64,000 nt of DNA from Ascaris suum. Lineage: Eukaryota; Nematoda; Chromadorea; Rhabditida; Ascarididae. Positions 27,761 through 40,816 of this stretch are shown here, one piece after another; position 1 is the stretch's first letter, and each line of letters begins with the position of its first letter. The stretch is taken from positions 10,553,326-10,617,325 of the forward strand of contig CM024187.1 in assembly GCA_013433145.1 (NCBI GenBank). Reading direction: 5' to 3'. The translations under genes were made by a program, and so were the position numbers. Below the pieces are notes generated by a model. It was not told where the DNA came from, did not search any database, and worked only from the letters and a program-made list of their open reading frames with translations.

Positions 27761-30700
27761 GCGTAGTGAATAAGTTTCAAAAAAAGCAAAATAAAATTAG
27801 CATATGCAGCAAAATTCCATAAATTTTCGCTCAATGAAAAAGAATTTGAAGGCTTGAAAGCAAACCAAACGTTCGTGGCAATTGACAACCCAGTGATGGT
27901 TGCATGGAAAAGTCAGAAATATGAATGTAAACATACAGATGCTGTTTTCGCGGCACTTATTCGCATTCCTTTGCTAATTGTGCCTATCAACGCTATATTA
28001 AGGTGTTGGCATTTACAGCGATAACAGCTGGTGCGAATAAAATAACGCAGACAACCGTCCTGCAACGTTTCAAGTTTTGCTTAGAGCACTCTAATACTAT
28101 GTACGAAAGTACAGCTATTAAACAGTAACACTTAAGTGGCACTGCACAGTAATCATGTGTACGCACCACTAAACCTTTCGCACAATGAGCATTTCTCAGC
28201 CTTCAGAAGCATAGGAATACAAAACGATGGTTTCTGCCTAGCTTCAAAGAATTTGGAGCAGTTCATCAAAAGGTGTCTGAAAAATGCAGCCGACCACAAA
28301 GCAGCCGATAAAGTCGGGTCTCGCAGCTATGTTTCCGATTCCGATTATGTAGGCGCTTGCACATTCTTGCTCTGAATGTGATAGACTTCGGCAGTGGAAA
28401 GATCGGATTGTGACTAATATTATATGCAGCAGTGCCACGAAAATATACATAAATATAAGCACGCGCAGTCTAAATGGATTATCTGTTCGCTTTTCTTCTT
28501 AACCATCATTGCACACTATTCGTTCCCCTGAATGTAGCGGATGACGAGTACTGGTTTGCCGCAGAAATTGACCTATTGCCGAACGGCGACATCGCAAATA
28601 ACTTCATACGAAAGTACAGTGTCTGAGATAAGCGTCCTCTGAAGAAATTTTCAGTTGGAGCACTTGTAGGTATTATTCGCCATATACTACTCGCGAAGAA
28701 AACTGAACGGTGTATATCGCCCTTTATTAATTTAAAAATTATTACAAAAGTTGGCGAAGTTCGAGCAAAAATCGTTTCTTTTGTAGCAGTATCGTGTTGT
28801 ATTAGATGCATCTGCCACCGCCGAAGAATTCCCTTTCATTTAAAGTCATTTTCCTTCTATAAAATTCAAGCGTTTGGCATTCAAAGACATTTTGTTTTGC
28901 ACGAGTGAGCAGCCACCCAGTATGGAGCACTGCTAATTGCAAGATGATTAGCGTGCTTGATATGCAGATGATGCGAACATCGCGCCCAAAGATTCTGTAT
29001 AGCACAAGACAAAGTAGTGAACAAATGTCGAATATTTATTTGATGGGGGATTGGCAGCCATGTCGCGTACTTTTGGATGCACAATCCAAGTCAATACAGA
29101 GGTGTTCATGGACAGTATCTTTTACAACTTCCTTCACTCCATGCTATACCAGCCATAAAATCCTGCTCAATTAACTATGTGCGCACCTCTGTAACTCTGG
29201 TTAAGTGGGAAGATTTTCCATATTCAAAGGACCGCCAACATTTGTGTGAAATGACTCATGTCTTTCGAATAATGCGAATTTCAGACTCCTCTCTAACTCC
29301 TACTACGATGTCAGTTTTGGAAAACCACGACTACATAGTGTTGCATTTCCTAACTTGCACGATTCATATGAAAAAATTGAAAGAGCAAAAAGAGATTCAC
29401 GAAAGAATTGTAATCAAAACGACAGTGGAAAAGAGAAGATGCACTAATTGTTTAAAAGCTTTAATGATTTCCCAGACAACTTAGCCCTCATCGCTTGCTG
29501 CAAAAAGGTTGCATTCGAAATGGCTCGAATTGAGTAGTGCTGATTCAGAGCAGCAAAAGAAGGAAAGAACAAGCGAGAGGAAGCGCTGAAGTTCTTCTAC
29601 CACATAAGAAGAAGCTTTTTATGTGGAACGAGAATCTTGGCAAGTTTTCCATTGCAGAGTTAAACAAATTTTATGGCGACTGCTCTTCTCACATAAAACA
29701 GGAGGTGTCATACTCTCCAATGAGTCGCCATTTTTCACTTCTCCGTTTTGTTGTTTCCTTCTTCAAATCAGCACTTCTCATCTGCGATCGCTTTGAAACG
29801 AGGGAAGTATTCTTTCAACTGGTCTTACAATATCTATATCGAGTGGGCTCTACCTGAAACGCGAAATCCTCTCAAACACAATACGGCTTTAGTTAATACT
29901 TTCTATATTTAGACTACCAACACGCGCCGGCTGATTATTTTATTCAGGCCTTAAGATTTGCATAGTCAATAAGCCCTTTTGATTATTTTGTTTCTAATGT
30001 TTTGCTCCATACACGTAAGAGCACTAGTAATAGGCTTCCTTGTTTATCTGCAGTTGCCTCCTGGAACACTTGTCTAGATGCCAATGTTGATGTTGGCATC
30101 GAATTTAAGTTTCATTCGCGCGAAAAGTAGCCGTTAATTAAGCGAAGCTTTCTTTTTTATAGGATTAGAGCGCTTGCTGAGTATTCGCAATTTGCCAATT
30201 ACTGAAAATTTATCTTACTGTGCAGACCGCAAATCTTTTTGAAAATCGCCGCTGTTTGAATGCTGGAGCGCTCACTCTCCTCAATCTGCGAGCGCCAAGT
30301 TGCTTCGAGAATCACCAGCATAATTCTTGTTAGAAATTCTGCACTTATAGAGGATTGTATGTGAAATATCCTTAGCGTTAATTTATTACTTCCGCCACGA
30401 ATTATCGGCTACCTTTTCAGGCAACTCTTCAGAGCATAATAATGCCTTCGTTGCTTCTCTACACAGGTCTATACGAAGGCTCATATTCATTTTCGCTTTC
30501 GAAACAGAAAGATTATTTAATTCGCTATCTCGAACCACATTTCTCACGTAATACCGCGTTCTCACATCTAAAAACTATTCAAAAGGCAGACTTTTTGATG
30601 TTATTATGGCAACTTCCATCTCAAAAAATGCCTTTCGTTATAGTTTTGTTTATTTTCTATATGCAACTCCAATGTCGCATTCTAGTTATCAGTGATGTGT

Positions 30701-32194
30701 TGTAAAAATCCGTTCTCTTTTCCAACAAATCTATGCTGCATATTTATGAGCGAAGTTACGTATGAGTCAACCCATGTGGTAGATCGCTTCAGTTGACGAT
30801 GAAAATACGGGCGCCTATCAAATGTAACGCTACTATTTCTATCTAGAATGCTTTAAAGTATCGTTTCTGAACATCTGAATATTTTTTTCAGGCAATTCAT
30901 TTCATTCGAATATACCTGTAACTTCATCCGATATAGCGTGCACTCGTGCCTTTCATTAGATCTAAGCTATATGTATCTCCTACTGTTTAACGTGAAGTGT
31001 TTGGATTGCTATATAGACCACCGAAGAAAAGTTATTTCCTTCGAGAAAAATATAATCTAAACCTTCTCGCATTAGTGTATGCTAGAGGGTAAATTTGGCG
31101 AAAAGCATACCTAGAGTTAGTGCCATTTCTAGCATTAGTTAGCATATCCAGTGGACTGAGTTCACAGCTCATATCTCCGTCGTTTTTTGATTATGCGCCA
31201 AAGAAAGAGCGTATTTTGCTCGGCATCTTGATGTGTTTCAGCAACTGCCACATTAAAATCTACGCCGACTTTTTAAGCACATATGAGACTTAATTTTTGT
31301 TCAGAAAGTGGCCGAAGAGGGGCACATCAGGCCAAGCAACGTATGCATCTAATAGCGCTGAACTTCCTCATTCTTTTTTTTCTTTGAAATTTTGAGCGCT
31401 CCGAGTTTTTCGAAAAGATTCATACAATATTGGTCAAGAATTCTGTGACGGGAAACTAGTGTGCTTTGAACGCTTTAATCACAGCATCGGATTTTTTGTT
31501 GCACCGCTTTTTCATCGAAGTCTTCAATGCATTTCTGATATATTGATTAATTGTTATTCTTGAATCTAAGATCGCACCGTTTTCAGTGGAACATATGCGA
31601 TCCTCTTATGCCTGTATGAATGTTGAAAAACCTTTTACCAAGTTTGATGCAAGCACTGGATGCATTGCTCACACAATTTTCTAACAGCCGGTTCTAAACG
31701 CTCAAACTTTAAGCATCAAAATGTGTTTAAGTATTTAAGTATATACGCCACTGCTAATTGCAGCAGAGAATATATCCGTATCCGCTGCAGCTCCTATGGC
31801 TGAATTTTGCCAAAGGAGCATTTGGGGGCTGTGAGCGCACGCCTGCAATTCACATTTATGTTACTGCATACTTCGATTATGCTGTACTGCGTTCAACTGC
31901 TATTGTGTATAACAGTTTGCAGCATTTGTTTTTTGTAGGTCTGGTCAGCCAACTTTTCACCTACGGCATTTGAATCGGGGCCATTTTCACGAGTTAGGAG
32001 GAAGAAGGAGGGACAGGCGGACAGGAAAGCGAGATGGTTAGAAAAGATGAGTATGTAAATAACACAATGGAGTTGTGCACCAGAGCAGCGAAATGGTGAA
32101 TTTGTTCTTCCTTCCTCAACTCCACGTTCAAATGCTGTGATCGTAAATGAAGTGCTACCTTAGACATTATAAGTGTTTATTACAGCTGTCAGAC
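27761..32194. other. Intergenic sequence upstream of the GPCR gene
   Basis: No gene recognised. Open frames at 29077-29484 (+) and 29537-29857 (+) are the longest but have no domain, no splice structure and ordinary AT-rich codon content. The GPCR promoter is presumably in the last 1-2 kb; I see no TATA-like or other element that I could assign with confidence. Confidence 0.5.
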
Positions 32195-35100
32195 ATGATG
32201 AATGAATCGTCAACTTTCAAAGTTTGTGAGATCTTTAATCGAACAGACGAAGGCATGACCACTTTTGAACATTTCTTCTATATTGGCTGTGGGATCACTG
32301 GTTTCATCTTTAACGCGATTGTCATGGTTATTGCACTCTTGCACGTTGACACCCACGATAAACCACGTCAGGTAAATATCAACATCTCGCCCACTTTCTC
32401 TGAAAATTGTCTTTGCACTAGCCTGTTAACGTCATGACCATATTTCTTTCCAATTTTCCTTTCCAAGCACTTCCTTTCAAATTTCTGATATTTCTACATT
32501 CAGCGGACAAAGATTTTCAGTTGGCCTTGGACCATCCTTAATATCGTTTTCTGAATAGTTTTGTTGTTGTCTGTTCGTGCCGCCATATAGAATAACAACG
32601 ATTTATTCGTTAACTGGCATATATCTAAAAGTCATATAAAACCGCTTGTGTAAGTGAGTCTACCGTACATGAAAATGGATCTTTATGTGCAACGGAGGCA
32701 TTATCTGGAATTTTGGAAGCGCGTCGCTGTAGGAAAGGTAATTTCAGCCGGGATGCACGTATCTAAAGTTATTTGCACTTCAATGGCTGCTCAGGAATAC
32801 CGAAAAGCTACGTTGCCTAGAACACCCACGAAACAGCACTGTCGTTTCTTAGCAGCTATAGGCTTCCTGCAATCCCGTGCCAACGGACCAGCTATACAGT
32901 GGTCAAACCTTCAGCGAATCGCGAATTATGTAGCCGCACGTTGCCGATCCATATATTCGATTCAGGGTGCCGATTCAAATATTAACTATATGCAGAAAAG
33001 TGAGTGTACTTGCAGATAATGGCCCTCGCAGAGTAATAATAAATCAAGTTCAAGAGGATCAAAACATTACGATGCCAGTTACACAGATCATTGCAATGAA
33101 GATCAATACCCATGGCACAAGTTTAGGAAGTATGGCTAGAAACAAATCATACCGATATCTTAGCAGAAGTAATCTATTAGCTCCATTCAAGACAAACAAC
33201 ATAACTGTATAGAGTTCGGATTAGATGTGTAAGTTGTACCGCTAACTATTTAGCTGCAATCGACACCGCCTTATGCTTGTAGCAAGAAAGCGAAGCATTT
33301 TTGGTATTAATAGCCAAAACGAAAAAAGAATTTTACGTCATTTCCTTCCTAAAATTAATTTCTCGATTTTGAATGTCAGCGCAAACAAAACTCATGAGAG
33401 TGCGCTGAAGAAAAGTTGAACCTCCTAGGTTAAATGAGTTTCAATGGCACATTTCGCTCGATCCGACTACCTGACTTCCTGACCCATTTCCTCTCTGGGT
33501 GCGGAATAGTATGAAGGCGAGCCGTTGTTCCCTTCGTCAAGCAGTTACTTTCACGCTCTTTGATGTCATCAACCGAATAATTCCAGAACTGTCATATGCG
33601 AAAACTGGTAACGGAATTCAGGAAGCTTCCATAATCTTGCACGATCAAAACAGATATATATAGCCGCACGCTACCGATTTGGTGGCAAACGGCTTCTATA
33701 TAAATTTAATAATGCTACAGTAAACCAATACCTGTATAAAAAAGAACATAACCCTCTTGGAAACGCTCGTGCCAGGTCCCTTAATGGCACTGAACTTTAG
33801 CGGCGGCAAATATGACAAAAGATAAGAGCTGCGAACCGCCGCAATTCAAATAAATCGCGTGCACCTGAGGCCATGACGCATGAACTCTCAGAGAACAAAT
33901 AAATATGCTCCTTCCATTAGTGGCTCGATCTTTTGAAATCACCCGATTATTTTGGTAACGAAGTGATAGAAGGCTTGGGAAGCATATTAACAAGGTAATT
34001 TTTCGAAGACTACCACCTTGAATTGTAAGCATCCGTGTTTTTTGAAAATTCTTCACATTTAATTGTCGCCATCTATTCCTATCGATTAATGCCAACAGAT
34101 AGATAGTCGAACTTATCTAGTTTGTCTTTTAACTACAATGAAACATGTAATGATTTTCAAGAGTTTTTCCTTTGCTTTTTAAATTTCACTCTCCAGGAAT
34201 TTACTTGCATTAAATTTTGCCCTGATTTCCCTTCTCACTATTTTCTTGCACCAGTTTTTTTCGAATAACTCTCTCCTACTCTGAAGCCAATCAGAATTTT
34301 AAAAAATTGATTACGCAGAATGAATAATATTATGCATGGTTCGCCATCCCTTTATGCATGTCAGTGCCCTCTCACTCTGAAGGAATCGATCAGTTGCGAT
34401 ATTCAGCAGAACTACTTCCTAAAAAAAGTTTTGCAGATAATAGTGATTAACATGACAGTAGCCGACCTGCTGATGTGTCTCGTCTATATGCTTACACGTC
34501 CTGTCCTTCTGCATCTTCCAATACTACTATGCTATCCGTATTATGTTATAATATGTGCTGTACAACTGTGTAGCTGCTTCAACCTTCTTTGGTAGGTTAG
34601 TTTGAGCTCCTCGACCACCAAAACATGATTTCAGAAATAAATCAACTTCCGCTTTATTTTTACTTCATAACAAGTGACATTTATAATAACATGAGATTGA
34701 GATTAATATTAGTAGTATAACAAAGGTGACAAACCAGTGCCACCTGCTCGATAACTTACCTGCTTACAAGCAGTATCTAGAAGATTTACGTTCAAGGCTT
34801 GGTCAAGACGTGCTTGAGGATTCGCTATCGGCAATTCGATACTCACGAATCCATGGACTCAATCCAAGAAACCCAATTCTCTTCTAAAATTGATTTTAAT
34901 ATTTTCATTGAAAACAAGAGAGAAGAGCATCCTATCTTTTAACTGCAGTTTTTACTAGTCTTTATGTTAAAGACTATGAGTATACCGGCAGCTTTAAACA
35001 TGGTCATTTCAGGCTTAACGTTGATAAATTCATTTTCGTGCAGTTTCCGCTGCAATATTACATGATCGTGAACCGGTTCCGCATACTCGCCGTTACCGTG

Positions 35101-38100
35101 CTGACATGGTCAATTATTGTCTGTCTTGCTATGTTCGGTTACCACTTCATGTCCTACTTTTCTTCTCCAGTGAGTTAATGATATTTCATCCTCATTTCTT
35201 GCCATCACAATAATGTTCGTCTAAGGAAGTGAATACATGCAAGTCTGCATGGACCTACGGCACAAGTCTAGACACACCGACAGAACAAGCTGCTATCATA
35301 TTCCGTACGTTCATGAGCAACGTGATCACAGGCCAATTCCTAGTTAAGTAAATGAATTTTTCCATGACTTCTGAATGTTCTCAACTTAATTCTTTCGAAA
35401 TCACATTTACTTGCATCCCGCAAACCTATCTCGTAACTTTAGCATGCCAGCTAGAGGAGCCATGAGAAACGAAGAACTGTTTGAAGCAATTGTTGCCGAA
35501 CCGCCTTCTTTGCCTAGAACGTATGCCAAAGTTTCAGTGCGCAGTTGTATATATTGTGGGTATCGAAGCTGAAAAAGAGAGTGGAATAATTTACGCAACG
35601 CTATTCGCTTGCTATGAATCCATTCTTTCATATCCATGGCCTCGACATAATTAATTGTTAATAATATTACTTCGTTGTTGCAAGACTTCTGCTGCATTAA
35701 TGCGTTTGCATAAGTAGTGAAGGACAACGAGCAGTCACAGTCCAGCATGTTCTTTGCAGCAGCTAAAATGTATTATAGTGCGCCATATTATCCATCTACA
35801 TTTGCAGCACCATACGTGCAACTGCACGTTAAGTTCATCTCCTTAGGTGAAGGAAAAGATGTATACGAGTCTGCAGGATCTGTTTTGGCCTTTTTTTTCA
35901 GTGAATAAACATTGCTGACTTGTTAAAGGCAGTTTCGACTTGACATAACGACGTTATATTTAGAGGATTGCTAAAAGAGCATAACACATCCGCTCTGTCA
36001 ACATCTTTTCTTTAAATTAACGTAACTACACTTTAGATCTGCTCGAAGCATTTTTCAATTCCAGACCGAATATAACAATCGTCTGAAAGACTTTGCTTGA
36101 AAACCCATTTTTGCGGTGTTCAGCATACGAAGTCTCATTTACACTTTTCATGGCCAAAAGACATTTTTTGCTTGTAATCAATAAGAAATTCTTTCCCGCA
36201 AACAATTAAATGGAAAGTTCTACACGGAGTAATACACAAATGATCAGAATTTCGTGTTATAATGTCCACTATGAGAGCTGCAACACTGCTTTTTGGGAAT
36301 TTTTCTGAGGACCATTATTTTAGACGAACGTTCAATGCCATCTCAAAAAAAAAAAAAAAAAAAACACCGAAGAAAAGGTGTGAAGACCAACGTTGGAAAT
36401 GAATGCAAGCATCCCTTCTCCTCGCACCGCAACCTCACTGCTTCTTCATTCATATCACTGCGATGTAGCCTTCTTCGCAGACTTGTCCTGTGCCTGATCA
36501 TTGCAAGCAAGGACCATTGATTCGGCGACTTGGCTATGATGATTGAATGAAAAATGTGATTGATGAACTTGGTTTGTTTTATTACAATGGGTCAAACTAT
36601 AAGCTCTATTGTGACACGCCTGAGAACTTCTCGACTCCGTGAAAAATAATGCTGCCGGCGTTCTGCGCATTAACTCATAACTGCGGTGTCACTACCTTTC
36701 ATATACTCACTGCTCGAATAAAGACTCCACCTAACACATCAAAGCCGAATTTTTAATGATTTTTTGGTAGTTTGTAAGAGCAGCTTTTGGTACTGGGCAG
36801 AATATGGGGCCGTGCTGATGGATTACGTAAATGCTTTCTGGTTTACTGGACGATTCGCGCCGAGTGAAGTGACTTAGCCTTGTGACCGAAAAAATCGTCG
36901 CCGCATGGAACACCACTGCTAATTCTTGGATTGCAGAAGCAGGTCTTTATTGTGGAGTCGATATTATTTCCACAAAGCTCGGAAACTTCTGATTAAAGGC
37001 GTCGATGCCTAAGAAACAAGTGTTGCTGGTGAAAGGTGCATCGAATGGTGCAACAGTGATCGCAAGATTCCTGCGCCATGCTTAATCAAATATGCTGACT
37101 AAATTCTCATTTTGAATCTATTTTATTATTCAATTTTCGAGCTTAAAAGTTAAAGGAGCGTTGTAAGAGCTGACTCGATGGACGCTTTCTAAAGGCTTGT
37201 TGAGATCTGGTGCAAATGCAGTGGATTGATGTGGAAAGAACTTTTCGATTATGGCAGTCGGTTTCCGTCGCGCTGTTTGAGCCAACTTCGATCGCATATT
37301 CATCATTGTGCTCTATATGCTTTTGCAATCTCGGGAAAAGTCGCTTCCACGCTGATACATTTGGAGAGGCTGACATCACGGAATGTGGATAAAATTCACT
37401 TTATGAAGGGACGGAGGCAGACTCTTGGGCTCCACCATACTGCACTTATCCCCAGTAATGAAACTACATATGGACCACATACGCATAAGAGTGTGAACCA
37501 AAAGTATGTATGAAAAGTCCAACTCCACACTGCTTGATTTCTCAACTTCCTGATTCGCTTCAGCAAATGTTTAGCAAGTTTTCCTTCTTCAAGATCGTCC
37601 GCAATAATCAGAAGATTAATCCGCAGAGGAGTTACAGGTGAAAGTGTGGCACTTGCTGAGATGCCTAATAAGTCGTGAAATTATTTGAGCACAACAAAGC
37701 ATTCGTCTGTTTCCTAGAAATAGCTTTGGTTTGAGTTGCTTGCAAATATCTTTTTCAACCTACTTGCCATAGAGATATGTTTTGGGCACATTTGCAGCAT
37801 CCAATTTGCTTCATCATTTGGAGAGAGCGAAACTTGTTCTGCTATGCTGGCTCTAGAATTCCTTTACTGTAAGCAGATTATAAAACTGTCGCGTGTAGAA
37901 AACAAACGCCGTATTATTGGGAGCAGAGGCCATGGGGTCTCCCGTTTTATAAGTCTCGAGGAGCGAGCCATCGTTCAAGATGGCTAGTTTTCTTTCTAAT
38001 AAGTCCTTAATTCAGTGCAGATGTAGGGCGGAGGAGATGGGAAGTTAGTAGATACTGTGTCCCCTTCAGGCGGTGCTAACCATTCAAACGAATACGATGC

Positions 38101-40816
38101 TTCATCGATCATTTAGTTTGTTGTCCGTTTCGCTCTACCCAACAACACTCCGCAACTTCCCTGAAATAGTGATTATAGTGATCTCGAGGGAATGAAGTTT
38201 TCAACATTGTATGTTGAGTCATAAGAAACACCGGAACCATACTGTCCGGCGGAAGACGAATGCTAAACCCTCTAGCGCAAGCTTCTTGATCATGTTCTGA
38301 AGTTCAATATATGAGCCTAAGGAAGTATTTTTCATGATTAGACACGAAAAATTGGAAGGGATTTTTCGTCAGATATTCATGCTCACCTTACGCAGTATTT
38401 CTTTTTAAATCATCTTTTCCACTTTTTGTTGTCATTTCTAATGCGAAATTTTATCTTTTTTTTTTATCATTTCAGCCGAGATGCGATCAGGTTGCTCTAC
38501 CACCATTTATTTACACGCCTCTTTGCATTATGTATGTGACTGTGATTATCGGTTGCTTTACAATTTCGGTAATAATCTTCCTGATCGCACAAAATTCGAA
38601 CAGAATCGAAGGAAAAGCACGTTCAGTAAGTTATTTTACGTTTCAGAATTTTGTTCTTCAGAAACGCCATTTAGCTGCATGGCACTTCTTAGAACAGATG
38701 CCATGTTAGGAGTTAAAAATAAATAAAAAAATCTTCCGATAATGAAAGCCAAATTCTAAGCCATAGGAAGTTTGATTTTTTTTCAGTTCTTAGCCTCATC
38801 GGGACAAATTTAAGATGCATCTTGATACATTCTTGCATATTGGAATTGTCGAGTGTGATATGTGACTGGAACATCGACAAAACTTCAAAACTTCCTCATA
38901 CATATTGCCATGAAATCAGTGATACTTTAATTGTGCTTGGGCTATCAAGTTCGAAATGAATTATTTTTTGCTCGCGTTACCTCACAGTGGCAAGTAGGAC
39001 AGCTTAAAAACAAGCGATTGCAGTGAGAATCGCACATTCATACGGATTAAAAGTTCACATGTTTTTCCTTTTTTTGCATAGAAATCACCTTTACAAAGTA
39101 TACATGTCATTTCCATGACGTGTAGCTGCTTATCTGCTCCATCGAGACAGTCACAACCACAATCTGCACATATTACTGCTTGTTAACGAGGTTTTCGTTG
39201 CGTACTGATGAAAGTCAATTAAAAGAAGAAAAGCGAAATTTCCTACTAAGGGTGACTCTCTTTGTAAAAGAAAAGGAAAAAAAATTCTGAACTCACCGTA
39301 AGTGTTACGTCCTCCAAAGAAAGGTGTAACACAAAAGAGAAATAAGTGACAACTGTTCAGACTATCTACTTAAAATCATCTGTTTCAGAAGCTCTTCAGC
39401 GGCTCTTCTTCCTCTTTAGTAGCACGCTGTGGACGTTTTTCACCTGTCTGCCATACCGCCTTCTATATCTAACGAATATCATAGAATCTCATTTAGCTGT
39501 ATATTACTGTCCATCACTCGCAATGATGACAGCCACCGATTTCTTCTTTCGTATTCTCGTTCTTGGAACGGTTCATTTTAACAAACGTTCTTTAGCATTA
39601 TTGAACAAATTAGCATTACAATTTCGACAGAAGTTCACTGCAACACCCCAAATGGATCTGCTCTTGTCAACGAATCCCCTCCTCAAAGAAACCTCCCATT
39701 CCTGTAAACTTTTGCCAGCGAAAATATTTCCCTCACATAAAATCCCTTCGCTTCGCTCTGTCCTAAAATCCTAGAAAATACTAACCCGTGGGATTTCAAG
39801 ATAATGTATTGGCTTCTACCGTAACTTGTTTTTAGAAGTTTCTTCTTCTGTACGCAGAGGAATTGCAGCATCCGGAAGCTTACTGAATTAGCTGCTCAGT
39901 TTTACGTTACACTTGCTATGTAACAAGCTGCTACGTATAAGTAAAATAAATAATGACACTAACAACTAGTAGCACTTATTTGGTTAACAAACGTTCAAGA
40001 GTTCCCGCCAAATTAGTGCAGGCTTCCGAGGCCTGCGGGGCAGTTTATCATGAATTTATGCAGATTTTATAAATCCGCTTGGCGATTTCCATTCGTAATC
40101 GCCGCTTTAGGTTTTTGTTGGTCTCTTTTTGGCAGATATTTTGTTTTTATATTCATTTCGTTATGGATCAAAATAATCGCATCCAGTAGCAAAGTGCTTG
40201 TTAAAAAGACGAACAATTGCAGGATTAATTCTGTGAGATCACAAAGTAGCAGAACATCAGATCTTCTTCAAGAGCATAAACTGCATGCTCACCGCCACTC
40301 TTTCACTGATTTTGAAATCCATTTTTAAACGCATAAATTGTGCATAAAGCTAGGGTAACAAACGAGAAAAAAGTATTTAATTGTAGTAGATTGACGGTAT
40401 CAAGGACAACCTGAAAAGTATTCTGTTTTGATGTCTGCAACCAGTTCGACGACAGTAGATGCCAAAATTGCACACATCTATACTTTAGCAACATGGATGT
40501 TGCAATAGTTAGTGGAAGACTAGGTTCTTTTTCACTGTGTCATGACTGGCGGTGCTTCTACTGAATGAATTGAGGATAGCAGTGCAACTTTCAGGTGATC
40601 AACCCACTAATCACAGTCCTTACACAACGCATTTATCGCGAGCGACTGCTATGGTATATGGTGAGAATTCGTGCCATGTTGTGGATGTCGAAGGATGTCG
40701 ACAACAACAACCACAAGTTTAGTGCCTTTGTATCGCGCTCGAGAAGGACAGCCTCCAGAAACGGCGGCAGACTAGAGTCTCTCCGCCTGACTGACAAGAC
40801 TGTCGTTGATTTGTAA
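32195..40816 (+). CDS. Rhodopsin-family (class A) G-protein-coupled receptor
   Basis: Six exons: 32195-32371, 34437-34591, 35013-35169, 38476-38625, 39400-39570 and 40595-40816. All phases close, giving 343 residues. N-glycosylation sequons are at Asn3 and Asn15. TM1 is about 24-51 (GFIFNAIVM), and TM2 about 60-80 with Asp69 in MTVADLLMC. Cys91 lies exactly 24 residues before the Asp115-Lys-Phe motif that replaces DRY, and FPLQYY follows. TM4 has Trp143. Cys166 in the second outer loop can pair with Cys91. TM5 is about 174-201, TM6 has CLPYR at 229-233 and TM7 ends in Asn273-Pro-Leu-Ile-Thr (NPxxT, not NPxxY). A basic helix 8 (RIYRERLLW) and a Ser/Arg-rich tail follow. These landmarks make the family secure; the ligand is unknown. 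It is probably a peptide or amine-type receptor of neurons or muscle. The acceptor TTATTACAG just before the ATG could receive a spliced leader. The exon 5 donor (GTTCAT) is weak. Confidence 0.87.
32372..34436 (+). other. GPCR intron 1
   Basis: 2.07 kb, from donor GTAAAT to acceptor TTTTGCAG. It contains a 121-codon open frame (32654-33019) with no recognisable domain. It also contains two short related patches around TAGCCGCACG (about 32930 and 33662), which may belong to an interspersed repeat. Confidence 0.7.
35170..38475 (+). other. GPCR intron 3 with a candidate cassette exon and A20 tract
   Basis: 3.3 kb between donor GTGAGT (35170) and acceptor CATTTCAG (38475). A phase-compatible candidate exon lies at 35226-35342 (see findings). 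A run of 20 A bases is at 36345-36364. Nothing else stands out. Confidence 0.7.
36345..36364. repeat. Poly(A) tract inside GPCR intron 3
   Basis: Twenty consecutive A bases. No gene-like sequence directly upstream suggests a processed retrocopy, so a simple homopolymer is the cautious call. Confidence 0.85.

Noticed and set aside
32654..33019. 121-codon plus-strand frame in GPCR intron 1
   Set aside because: No domain, no compatible phase with the flanking receptor exons, and adding it would disrupt the TM1-TM2 join.
34320..34436. Extension of the GPCR second exon upstream to an ATG at 34320
   Set aside because: The TTTTGCAG acceptor at 34436 and the phase-0 join to exon 1 give a normal TM1-TM2 loop; the upstream frame is intron.
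35044..35169. Shorter GPCR exon 3 starting after the acceptor at 35043
   Set aside because: Phase does not fit exon 2. Starting at 35013 restores a tryptophan codon and places Asp115 exactly 24 residues after Cys91, as in class A receptors.
36345..36364. A20 tract as evidence of a retrotransposed cDNA
   Set aside because: No coding-like sequence, target duplication or poly(A) signal was found upstream of it.
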